Source of the DNA: an uncultured bacterium
GTDB taxonomy: Bacteria; Patescibacteriota; Minisyncoccia; Phycocordibacterales; PALSA-1337
Length of the DNA stretch: 37,385 nucleotides
Direction of reading: 5' to 3'
Assembly (NCBI GenBank): GCA_903846945.1
Contig: CAINCE010000040.1
Span: 1 to 37,385, forward strand
Of this stretch, positions 25,355-32,643 are shown piece by piece. The first letter of the stretch is position 1, and each line of letters begins with the position of its first letter. Under the pieces are notes generated by a model. The model saw nothing but the letters and a program-made list of their open reading frames with translations. It searched no databases and had not been told where the DNA came from. The position numbers and the translations under genes were made by a program.

Positions 25355-25363
25355 TGTTATGAG

Positions 25364-25469
25364 TTAAAAGTCTGTAAAGTCCTTAAAGTCTTAAAGTGGT
25401 GATTTGAGTGATAAATGACATTTGTTTGATTTATGGACTTTATAAACTTTATAGACTTTCGACTTTATG
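25364..25469. repeat. Inverted nonamer arrays in the rpsI-rplM spacer
   Basis: Left TTAAAAGTC-TGTAAAGTC-CTTAAAGTC; right GACTTTATA-AACTTTATA-GACTTTC-GACTTTATG. Confidence 0.75.
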
Positions 25470-25471
25470 GA

Positions 25472-25816
25472 CTATTCCTTGATTGATAAATTCTGCATTC
25501 TTTTGTCACGCAACCTATTGTCTGGCAACATCCTGTAGATCGCTCTGCGAAATACTTCACCAAAACCGCGTCGTGCTATGAGTGCGGCCAATGTCTCACT
25601 ATTTAATCCTCCACGGTGACCTGTATAAGTGACATAGACATCCTTGATCTTCTTCTCCGCAGAAATATCCGCCATCGCGACATTGGAAATCTCTACTTTC
25701 GTATCTGCGATTTTGTTCTTCGCAAAAGTTGGTGAATTCTTACCCATGAGAACAGAAGCTGCTTCACTAGCAACTCTTCCCAACTTTCTTCCTTGTGCAT
25801 CGATCTTGTAATTCAT
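25472..25816 (-). CDS. rplM: 50S ribosomal protein L13
   Basis: IDAQGRKLGRVASEAASVLMGK ... VYVTYTGHRGGLNSETL ... FRRAIYRMLPDNRLRDKRMQNL. Confidence 0.95.
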   Translation of the reverse strand: MNYKIDAQGRKLGRVASEAASVLMGKNSPTFAKNKIADTKVEISNVAMADISAEKKIKDVYVTYTGHRGGLNSETLAALIARRGFGEVFRRAIYRMLPDNRLRDKRMQNLSIKE

Positions 25817-25851
25817 ATTTATGCTGATTTTTATTAATGGAATTATGATAT

Positions 25852-25913
25852 ATGAGATATGAAATATGATTTTTTAATTGATCTTATATCTTATTTCATA
25901 TTTCCTATCTCAT
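25852..25913. repeat. Inverted repeat hairpin in the rplM-rplQ spacer
   Basis: ATGAGATATGAAATATGA (25852-25869) / TCATATTTCCTATCTCAT (25896-25913), one mismatch. Confidence 0.85.
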
Positions 25914-26264
25914 CTAAACAAACTCGATAATAGCCATCGCCGCACCATCTAGGACGCGATTGGGCATTTTGATAATCCTAGTGTATCCTCCTGCGCGTTT
26001 CATGTACTTGGGAGCAAGGACATCGAAAAGTTTCTTTGTCTCATCACTACCCTGTATACGAGCATTGACTATGCGTCTACCTGCTACCGTACCAGACTTT
26101 GCAGAAGTAATCAATTTCTCCACAAAAGGACGAACTTCCTTGGCCTTCGCTAGAGTCGTGCGCATCTTGTCATCACGAATGAGGTTGCGCGCCAAAGAAC
26201 GCATGAGAGCATGTCTCTGTGTCTTTTCTCTGCCGAATTTTCTTGTGTTTGAATGGTGTCTCAT
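25914..26264 (-). CDS. rplQ: 50S ribosomal protein L17
   Basis: MRHHSNTRKFGREKTQRHALMRSLARNLI ... LFDVLAPKYMKRAGGYTRIIK. Confidence 0.97.
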   Translation of the reverse strand: MRHHSNTRKFGREKTQRHALMRSLARNLIRDDKMRTTLAKAKEVRPFVEKLITSAKSGTVAGRRIVNARIQGSDETKKLFDVLAPKYMKRAGGYTRIIKMPNRVLDGAAMAIIEFV

Positions 26265-26326
26265 ATTAGTTAAGTCCTTAAAGTCTGAAAGTTTTTAAAG
26301 TCCCTACTTTATGGACTTTCGACTTT

Positions 26327-27319
26327 CTACTGTTTTAGTGTAATCCCATGTTGTGCCAATAATTTCTTTATCTCTTGCATTCCCTTTGCTCCCAATCCAT
26401 CAACATCCATGATGTCTGACTCTTTCTTTCGAGCTAGACCTCCTAGAGTGCGGATATTTGCAGCGGTCAAGGCTTTGGCTGTTCGAGCAGAGAATCCGAG
26501 TGAATCGATGCGAGTCTTTAGGAGTTCTGTATCAACTCCCTTTAACATATCAACCGCGACACCCTCTTTCTCAGTCGCGTCCTCTTTCTTGCCCTTGGTT
26601 ACGGCGACTTCTTCTTCAGTAACTTCCTCTTCCTTGAATCCGATGATGGCCTTTAGCTGTGTGATCATGAGAGCGATAGACTTCTCGAGTGCTTCATGAG
26701 GGGTGATAGTACCATCTGTCTCGATAGAGAGACGAAGTCTATTGAAATCTGTTCTGTCACCGACGCGCATATTTTCAACCTCATAGTTAGCTTTCCTTAT
26801 AGGTGTGAAAGCAGCGTCCAATGTGATGGCTCCGATCTCTACACGATCTTTCTGGATGACTTGTTTAGAAACATATCCTAGACCTCTCTCTGCAACCATC
26901 TCTATAGAGATCTCAGCATTCTTGTCGGTGAGTGATGCGATATGTAGATCTGGATTCAATACTTCTGCCTGTCCAGGTACCTCGATATCCTTGGCTGTAA
27001 CATCCTTTATGCCCTTCACCTTCAATGTGAGAGTTTGTGGCTCATCTGTATCTATGCGAATGCGAATCTTCTTTAGGGCTAGCAATATAGCGACAACATC
27101 CTCTTTTACTCCATCGATAGTGGAAAATTCATGTTCCACTCCAGTGATCTTAACTTTGGTGATAGCAGCACCTGGCAATGAAGAGAGGATGATGCGACGC
27201 AATGAATTACCTAAAGTATGCCCATAACCTGGATACAAACCGTCTATCTCATAGACACCACTAGTAGCGTCTTCGCGGATGACTTTTGGTTTTGAAGGTA
27301 AAACAACGTCGTATGTCAT
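26327..27319 (-). CDS. rpoA: DNA-directed RNA polymerase subunit alpha
   Basis: YPGYGHTLGNSLRRIILSSLPGAAIT; C-terminal domain IDSLGFSARTAKALTAANIRTLGGLA. Confidence 0.97.
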   Translation of the reverse strand: MTYDVVLPSKPKVIREDATSGVYEIDGLYPGYGHTLGNSLRRIILSSLPGAAITKVKITGVEHEFSTIDGVKEDVVAILLALKKIRIRIDTDEPQTLTLKVKGIKDVTAKDIEVPGQAEVLNPDLHIASLTDKNAEISIEMVAERGLGYVSKQVIQKDRVEIGAITLDAAFTPIRKANYEVENMRVGDRTDFNRLRLSIETDGTITPHEALEKSIALMITQLKAIIGFKEEEVTEEEVAVTKGKKEDATEKEGVAVDMLKGVDTELLKTRIDSLGFSARTAKALTAANIRTLGGLARKKESDIMDVDGLGAKGMQEIKKLLAQHGITLKQ

Positions 27320-27376
27320 AGTTTTTATATTATTATTAAATAAGAGGATTAATTATACATTAAAATCACCAAATGT

Positions 27377-27982
27377 CTAGCGTGTGTAGAACTCTAGAAC
27401 TTGGCGAACATCGAAGAGTAGTTCCGTCATATCTGTGACCGGAATACCATCTACTGTGATCTCACGCTTTTCTGCGTCTACTTTGACCCAAGCTGGGACC
27501 TTCGTTGTCTTTATTTCCTCGTCGAGCTTGGCAAAAATAACCTTGTTCTTGCTACCTTCGCGGATAGCGATCTTGTCCCCTATCTTTACTTGGAGTGAGG
27601 GGATCGTGATCTTCTTTCCATTCACAGTGATATGACCATGTGACACCATCTGCCTGGCTGCCGATCGGGTTGGTGCAAATCCTGCACGAACCATGACGTT
27701 ATCGATGCGTCCTTCTAGGAGCTGCATGAGGTTCTTCGCATTGTCTCCCGTAGACTTCAGTGCTTGCTTCACATAATTTGTGAACTGCTTGCCTCCGACA
27801 CCGTAGCTAAAGCGTGCTTTCTGCTTTTCCATCATCTGACGACCATATTCACTCTTTACACCACGACGACGCACGGTCTTTACCTTGCGTTGTGCGCGCA
27901 TAGCATACTTCTGAGTCTGCGTCTTTCGGAAGATTGGCGCTCCTAGGTATCTTGCTTTTTTGTATCGTGGTCCTATTTTCAT
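27377..27982 (-). CDS. rpsD: 30S ribosomal protein S4
   Basis: ARYLGAPIFRKT; S4 domain GFAPTRSAARQMVSHGHITVNGKKITIPS. Confidence 0.95.
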   Translation of the reverse strand: MKIGPRYKKARYLGAPIFRKTQTQKYAMRAQRKVKTVRRRGVKSEYGRQMMEKQKARFSYGVGGKQFTNYVKQALKSTGDNAKNLMQLLEGRIDNVMVRAGFAPTRSAARQMVSHGHITVNGKKITIPSLQVKIGDKIAIREGSKNKVIFAKLDEEIKTTKVPAWVKVDAEKREITVDGIPVTDMTELLFDVRQVLEFYTR

Positions 27983-27994
27983 GTTATTTGAATA

Positions 27995-28073
27995 GATTTA
28001 TGATTTAAGATTTATGATTTAAGATTCATCGCATTTTTTTCTTCGTAAATCCTAAATCGTAAATCTTAAATCT
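27995..28073. repeat. Inverted heptamer arrays (GATTTAN)n forming a 25-bp hairpin in the rpsD-rpsK spacer
   Basis: GATTTAAGATTTATGATTTAAGATT (28002-28026) pairs with AATCCTAAATCGTAAATCTTAAATC (28048-28072): two non-Watson-Crick positions, one of them a G-U wobble. Confidence 0.9.
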
Positions 28074-28078
28074 TGTGA

Positions 28079-28510
28079 TTAGACGCGGCGTGGTTTCTTT
28101 GGTTGTGGGCCGTTAAATGGAATAGGGGTTTCATCCTTGATGGATGTAATCATGATACCCTTCGAGACGAATCCTCGAATAGCTGACTCGCGACCTGAGC
28201 CAACACCTTTCACAACTACATCAACTTCCTTAAGGCCGATATTTGCTGCCTTTAGAGCGAGTGTCTCACCAACCTTGGCTGCTGCAAATGGAGTACCTTT
28301 CTTTGCACCACGGAATCCTGCCGCACCTGATGACCCCCACATGAGTGCATTGCCTGACTTGTCTGTTAGCATCACCTTTGTATTGTTATAGGTAGATTGA
28401 ACATGCAAAATACCAGCGTCAACGCGCTTTTTTGAGGACACCATCTGCGACTTCGACTTATCATCGGTTGATTTCGCTCCTTCAGTTGTTGTAATTCGTT
28501 TTTTTCCCAT
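28079..28510 (-). CDS. rpsK: 30S ribosomal protein S11
   Basis: GILHVQSTYNNTKVMLTDKSGNALMWGSSGAAGFRGAKKGTPFAA ... NGPQPKKPRRV; start MGKKRITT at 28510 preferred over 28537. Confidence 0.95.
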   Translation of the reverse strand: MGKKRITTTEGAKSTDDKSKSQMVSSKKRVDAGILHVQSTYNNTKVMLTDKSGNALMWGSSGAAGFRGAKKGTPFAAAKVGETLALKAANIGLKEVDVVVKGVGSGRESAIRGFVSKGIMITSIKDETPIPFNGPQPKKPRRV

Positions 28511-28542
28511 TGTTTTAATCTTATTTTTGCGTTTCACTTTTT

Positions 28543-28596
28543 GACTTTATGGACTTTCCGGACTTTATAGACTTTATGGACTTTATGGACTTTCCG
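28543..28596. repeat. Nonamer array (GACTTTATG)x6 in the rpsK-rpsM spacer
   Basis: gactttatg-gactttccg-gactttata-gactttatg-gactttatg-gactttccg. Confidence 0.95.
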
Positions 28597-28600
28597 ACTT

Positions 28601-28981
28601 CTATGTCTTCTCCTCCTTTCGTCTTCCAGATCCCATAGTCTTTCTGACATTACCCCTAACTGTACGGGAATTGGTTTTTGTTCTCTGACCTCGAGCTGGG
28701 AGGTGTCTAGCATGTCTGCTACCCCTGTACGCCTTGATATCTTTCAATCTCTTGATATTTCCAGCAACTTCACGGCGGAGATCTCCTTCTATCTTGTGAC
28801 CCTCCACGAGCTTTCGAACAGCATTCTCCTGCTCTACTGTGAGATCTTTTGGCTTCATACTAACAGCTACATTGGCCTGCTTCAAAACTTTGAGTGCTCG
28901 TGAACGACCAACACCATATATCGCCGTTAGGGCGATCTCCATTCTTTTGTTATCGGGTAGTGTTATTCCTAGGATTCTCAT
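28601..28981 (-). CDS. rpsM: 30S ribosomal protein S13
   Basis: MRILGITLPDNKRMEIALTAIYGVGRSRALKVL ... GSRHARHLPARGQRTKTNSRTVRG. Confidence 0.96.
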   Translation of the reverse strand: MRILGITLPDNKRMEIALTAIYGVGRSRALKVLKQANVAVSMKPKDLTVEQENAVRKLVEGHKIEGDLRREVAGNIKRLKDIKAYRGSRHARHLPARGQRTKTNSRTVRGNVRKTMGSGRRKEEKT

Positions 28982-28996
28982 TGATATAATTGATTT

Positions 28997-29113
28997 CTAA
29001 CCTTGCCTCTGTTTATGCCTTGGGTTCGACTTGCAAACTACATAAACATATGACCCTCGACGAACGACGGTGCATTTCGGACATATTTTTCTGACGGCTG
29101 CTTTGACTCTCAT
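28997..29113 (-). CDS. rpmJ: 50S ribosomal protein L36 (not in the ORF track; found by manual translation)
   Basis: [38 protein letters not shown], 38 aa, with a CxxC zinc-binding pair. Confidence 0.95.
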   Translation of the reverse strand: MRVKAAVRKICPKCTVVRRGSYVYVVCKSNPRHKQRQG

Positions 29114-29119
29114 TGTAAT

Positions 29120-29192
29120 TTAGTGATTAGTTGCTAGTGACTAGTGATTAGTTATGCGTTTACTGGTCACTAATCACTAACCCCTAACCACT
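29120..29192. repeat. Inverted heptamer arrays (CTAGTGA / TCACTAA) in the rpmJ-infA spacer
   Basis: TTAGTGA-TTAGTTG-CTAGTGA-CTAGTGA-TTAGTTA then TCACTAA-TCACTAA-CCCCTAA-CCACT. Confidence 0.85.
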
Positions 29193-29210
29193 TTATCAAT
29201 ACTCTAAATA

Positions 29211-29432
29211 TTAAAATCTCCTGGTAATCCTTGCCCTTCCTCCATACGGATCCAACTCGAGTTCGACACGGTCGCCAATGAGAACACGGATGCGATTCAT
29301 CCGCATTTTACCAGCTAGGTAGGCAAGGATGACTTCCTTCGTGCCTTCGAGCTCAACCTTAAACAGCGTGTTCGGCATAGCCTCTATGACTCTGCCAAGT
29401 GCTGGATGTTTAGGTTTAGATGATATATCCAT
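29211..29432 (-). CDS. infA: Translation initiation factor IF-1
   Basis: [61 protein letters not shown]. Confidence 0.96.
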   Translation of the reverse strand: MDISSKPKHPALGRVIEAMPNTLFKVELEGTKEVILAYLAGKMRMNRIRVLIGDRVELELDPYGGRARITRRF

Positions 29433-29551
29433 TACGTAAAAGGACGCCTGAAGATATTAGCAGAAAAGGGGTATAAAAGTCAATAGTTCAGATTAGATCT
29501 ACCCATTTAAGTGTAAAATTTCATTTCTATGAATATTACTTTATAACAGAA

Positions 29552-29600
29552 ATCGCAACACAGGGTTGCGATCTCGCGTTCTGCCACCGAAGCAACAGAA
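29552..29600 (-). ncRNA. Putative two-hairpin 5' leader of the infA ribosomal operon
   Basis: Minus-strand TTCTGTTGC-TTC-GGTGGCAGAA (cUUCGg-type loop, 29579-29600) then ATCGCAAC-CCTGT-GTTGCGAT (29552-29572) followed by TTTCTGTTAT. Confidence 0.45.
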
Positions 29601-29611
29601 GGTATGAGGTA

Positions 29612-29639
29612 ATAATACTCCTTCAAAATCATTTGTCAA
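29612..29639 (-). promoter_or_regulatory. Sigma70-like promoter for the infA operon
   Basis: Minus strand TTGACA (29634-29639) - 16 bp - TATTAT (29612-29617). Confidence 0.55.
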
Positions 29640-29646
29640 ACTAAAG

Positions 29647-29669
29647 TGTGGATAATGTCGTGTGGATAA
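29647..29669 (-). promoter_or_regulatory. Two exact DnaA boxes in tandem, TTATCCACA-N5-TTATCCACA on the minus strand
   Basis: tgtggataa at 29647-29655 and 29661-29669, immediately upstream of the putative -35. Confidence 0.6.
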
Positions 29670-29716
29670 CACATATATTGCACCAAATAGGCCAGCGCCC
29701 AAAGAAAACTCTATGA

Positions 29717-31192
29717 TCACTCCCCCTTCACATTGATCATGATCCTCGAGGTATCTGAAGGTATCTTTGACCAAGGTGGCACGAGCTCGCCATCGGCATT
29801 TTCTATGACTGGGGCAAAGGATTTTAGGACGGTTTGCGACTCGGATAGCGACTTGCCAGCTAGACCTTTCTTTAGAGCATCGACTGGTATAGTGCCGATG
29901 AGCTTCATATCGCCCTTTATATTCAGGATGAGTGTACCTTTCTTTTCCGGAGCAAAGTCCTTCAAGTTGGTTATGTTGAATGATAGACCTTCCAAACCTG
30001 ACGCAGTAAATCCTAGATTGCCAAATGTTGCCACGGCCTGTGAGCCAGACAATTTTGACACCAACTTTGTTCTATCAAAGATGATCCCGTATACAGTACC
30101 TGAAAGTGTGACAGTCGCAGACGAAGGATCGGTACCACCTATAACTGGTGCAGAGTAAGTAACGGTATAAGCATTATCATACATGATATACCCTTCTGGC
30201 ACGGCTGCTCGCGCCTGTGCCAATAGCGAAGCGAGTAATTTTGATTTTAGAGAAGTTACACTGGTAGACAATACGGTGGCATCGACAATCTTTTTTACTC
30301 CGGCCGCACCGCCAGTCAAGTCAGATTTCAGCCGAGCATAGACACCGTCATATTTCGCAGTACCTTTGTAAGCGACCACCTTAAAATCAGAAATGGAGTC
30401 CGATCGAGAAATATTGTATTCAGATCCAACCTGGTCAGCTATAACAGCTGTTGAAACTGTTCCTGGAATGATCGAGCCCGATGGTTTCGTATACCCCGGT
30501 ATAACGATGGAACTCTTTAGTCTATATACCTTACCACTGTCATTGGCTATTCTCGTTCCGGCTATGAGTCGGACGGAGTTAACACTAAATGAATTATACA
30601 TACTAACAGAACCCTCAGCTTTGACAGAAACTGCGGCACCACTCTTTGCTACGACAGACTCGCTGTCTTTTGATTTCATCGTTATTACTTGGTATGAGAT
30701 ATCAGTAGTAACATCAGGCTTTATCACCAAAGGATTATTTACAGTAACGGGGATAACTTTGGGCGTAATAACAAAAACTGCTCTGGAAAAATACGTCGAT
30801 GCAACAAAAGCGGCAACTACCACGAGTACAACTACTCCGAGGGTACCTATTAGCCATATACCTTTCCTCCTAGCTGATCTCTTTTTAGGGCTCGGCGGCG
30901 TCATAGTCATACGACGCAATCCGTTCTTTCCTATCTTTTCAGATTCGACAACATCCTCGACTTCATCTACTTCTATTTTCTCCTCAACTTTATGTATCTT
31001 TACCGTCACCTCATCTCTGCGCCTAGTGACCTTCCTATCACCGACCGATCGAAGTGATGTGGGGGATAACTTTTCCTTGGATACAGGAACATCTCGTATG
31101 GAACGGCGGTCATTTGGAACTATATCTTGAACTCGTCTGGGCATGATAGTTAATGTAAAATGTAAATGTTTTTCCTCACGAAGGCGATTCAA
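29717..31192 (-). CDS. Single-pass membrane protein with baseplate-J-like extracellular repeats (Patescibacteria type)
   Basis: TM segment GIWLIGTLGVVVLVVVAAFVAS after a charged N-terminus; SMYNSFSVNSVRLIAGTRIANDSGKVYRLKSSIVIPG...SEYNISRSDSISDFKVVAYKGTAKYDGVYARLKSDLTGGAAG. Confidence 0.6.
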   Translation of the reverse strand: MNRLREEKHLHFTLTIMPRRVQDIVPNDRRSIRDVPVSKEKLSPTSLRSVGDRKVTRRRDEVTVKIHKVEEKIEVDEVEDVVESEKIGKNGLRRMTMTPPSPKKRSARRKGIWLIGTLGVVVLVVVAAFVASTYFSRAVFVITPKVIPVTVNNPLVIKPDVTTDISYQVITMKSKDSESVVAKSGAAVSVKAEGSVSMYNSFSVNSVRLIAGTRIANDSGKVYRLKSSIVIPGYTKPSGSIIPGTVSTAVIADQVGSEYNISRSDSISDFKVVAYKGTAKYDGVYARLKSDLTGGAAGVKKIVDATVLSTSVTSLKSKLLASLLAQARAAVPEGYIMYDNAYTVTYSAPVIGGTDPSSATVTLSGTVYGIIFDRTKLVSKLSGSQAVATFGNLGFTASGLEGLSFNITNLKDFAPEKKGTLILNIKGDMKLIGTIPVDALKKGLAGKSLSESQTVLKSFAPVIENADGELVPPWSKIPSDTSRIMINVKGE

Positions 31193-31297
31193 TAGAATCG
31201 TGTCGTTGGACTAGGGATCAAAATGTAAAAATGTGTGGCAAATCTCATTAATCATACGCGTCTCAAAACTATTTCCTTCATATCATAGCACAAAAAA

Positions 31298-32488
31298 CTA
31301 TTTTCTTCGAAGCTTGCCTAGTGATTCTGCATACAGACTGATCATCACATGTCTTTCTGCTGCGATATCATAAGAGACAAATGTAGACAGGTCATCACCA
31401 TCTAGCATCTCGACACTAACTTTTGGATATTTTTCTCTGAGCAAGCCGACTATACTGTTTAAACGTTCCTTCGATGATACAACGAGGGACATCCCGCCTT
31501 CCATAGACAGAGGCCCAGCCTTCATGGAATTTTCGAACTTTTTGAACCAGTATTCATTTATCTTATTCATTGATTCTGTATTCTTTTCTGATGTCTGAAG
31601 ACTGAGGTGACTGTTGCGGATATTCAACATCGATGCAGCGACCTGCAAATCGGTCTTTGTCTCTTTGGCGAACATACGAAGCATAGTCTCAGTACCTATC
31701 GGAAAGGTAGCAAAATATATGCAAGCATGCTTATCGACTTCGACTATATCTGTCACCTCTCCATGAATATGGATGATCACATAGGTTTCCCTCCTAGGAT
31801 TTACTTCATTTAATGCAATATGTTGCAAGAGCAATGAGGAATGGAAGAATACCTTGTGCCCAAATACAACATGTGAACAAAGGTCTTTGAATCTTCCGAC
31901 CATCTTTGTACCTGAGATACTAGTAACAAAAGATACTGACAATGATCTGGCTTCTCTATTTTGCCAATTGGTCACTGAATAGCCATTTAATTTGACATCA
32001 AATATCTTTTCCTCGACGGGTATGATCTTCCCTTTTGCTCGTGCTTCTTCTGCTAATTTTTCTCTATCCTCACTAACCATCTTCCTGATCATATCTTCCT
32101 TGACCATCTTGTTCGTGTCGAATGATATCTCTATGCGTTTCGCTTCCGACATTATCCATGGTGATGACAGGACATAGTGTACTTCGGATACCCTGTAAGG
32201 GATGATGTCTGAAGCATCTTTCTTTGTATCACTTTTCGCTGCTCTGTTGTGTTTCTGTCGAGACAAGTATTTCAGAGCTTCGCCGATAGAATTCGCAGTA
32301 GCCTTTACCGTGGAGTTGATGACATGTCGACTATCAGTCGAGGATTTATGAGGTATGAGTGTACTATGGACAAATAGTATTTTAGGAATCTGTCCTTCTC
32401 GATACAGAACTAGAGCACTACGCGCTAATCCGCTCTGTACATCGAGTATTAAAACGAGGTCATCATTTTTTCTCTTTGAAAAAAGCAT
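31298..32488 (-). CDS. PilM/FtsA-like (actin-fold/SHS2-like) protein of Patescibacteria type
   Basis: LVLILDVQSGLARSALVLY; VIIHIHGEVTDIVEVDKHACIYFATFPIGTETMLRMFAKE resembles the ATPase-fold pattern of PilM-like proteins. Confidence 0.5.
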   Translation of the reverse strand: MLFSKRKNDDLVLILDVQSGLARSALVLYREGQIPKILFVHSTLIPHKSSTDSRHVINSTVKATANSIGEALKYLSRQKHNRAAKSDTKKDASDIIPYRVSEVHYVLSSPWIMSEAKRIEISFDTNKMVKEDMIRKMVSEDREKLAEEARAKGKIIPVEEKIFDVKLNGYSVTNWQNREARSLSVSFVTSISGTKMVGRFKDLCSHVVFGHKVFFHSSLLLQHIALNEVNPRRETYVIIHIHGEVTDIVEVDKHACIYFATFPIGTETMLRMFAKETKTDLQVAASMLNIRNSHLSLQTSEKNTESMNKINEYWFKKFENSMKAGPLSMEGGMSLVVSSKERLNSIVGLLREKYPKVSVEMLDGDDLSTFVSYDIAAERHVMISLYAESLGKLRRK

Positions 32489-32616
32489 TGTGTATATTAT
32501 AGCGACAAACGAGGAATAATGAAAGTTTGACTTTCATATATTCCGAGTGCAGTCGATATGTGTGCGAAGCAATGTAACATACTCAGATGTAGAAAATTGT
32601 GCCTGCGCATGTACGG

Positions 32617-32631
32617 CAAGGGTAGACCTTG
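32617..32631. repeat. Hairpin CAAGG-GTAGA-CCTTG (AGGGTAGRCCT core) downstream of alaS
   Basis: Exact 15-mer match to pheT 12648-12662. Confidence 0.6.
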
Positions 32632-32643
32632 TCGATTGTCGAC

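Noticed and set aside
29433-29716. Chromosomal origin (oriC) because of two DnaA boxes and AT-rich sequence
   Set aside because: No dnaA/dnaN nearby, only two boxes, and genes on both sides run on the same strand. Kept only as an alternative under the DnaA-box finding.
29541-29774. 77-aa minus-strand ORF (MVKDTFRYLEDHDQC...)
   Set aside because: Overlaps the end of the 29717-31192 gene in another frame and covers the promoter and hairpin region of infA; no domain recognised.
30393-31130. 245-aa plus-strand ORF
   Set aside because: Antisense to the membrane protein gene 29717-31192; composition is that of a shadow ORF and no motif is recognised.
12648-32631. The exact 15-mer shared by pheT and the alaS downstream region as proof of a mobile element
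   Set aside because: One 15-mer coincidence is near chance expectation for a 37-kb window on both strands, and the pheT copy encodes a conserved ARSTLVDG motif; retained only together with the covarying alaS hairpin.
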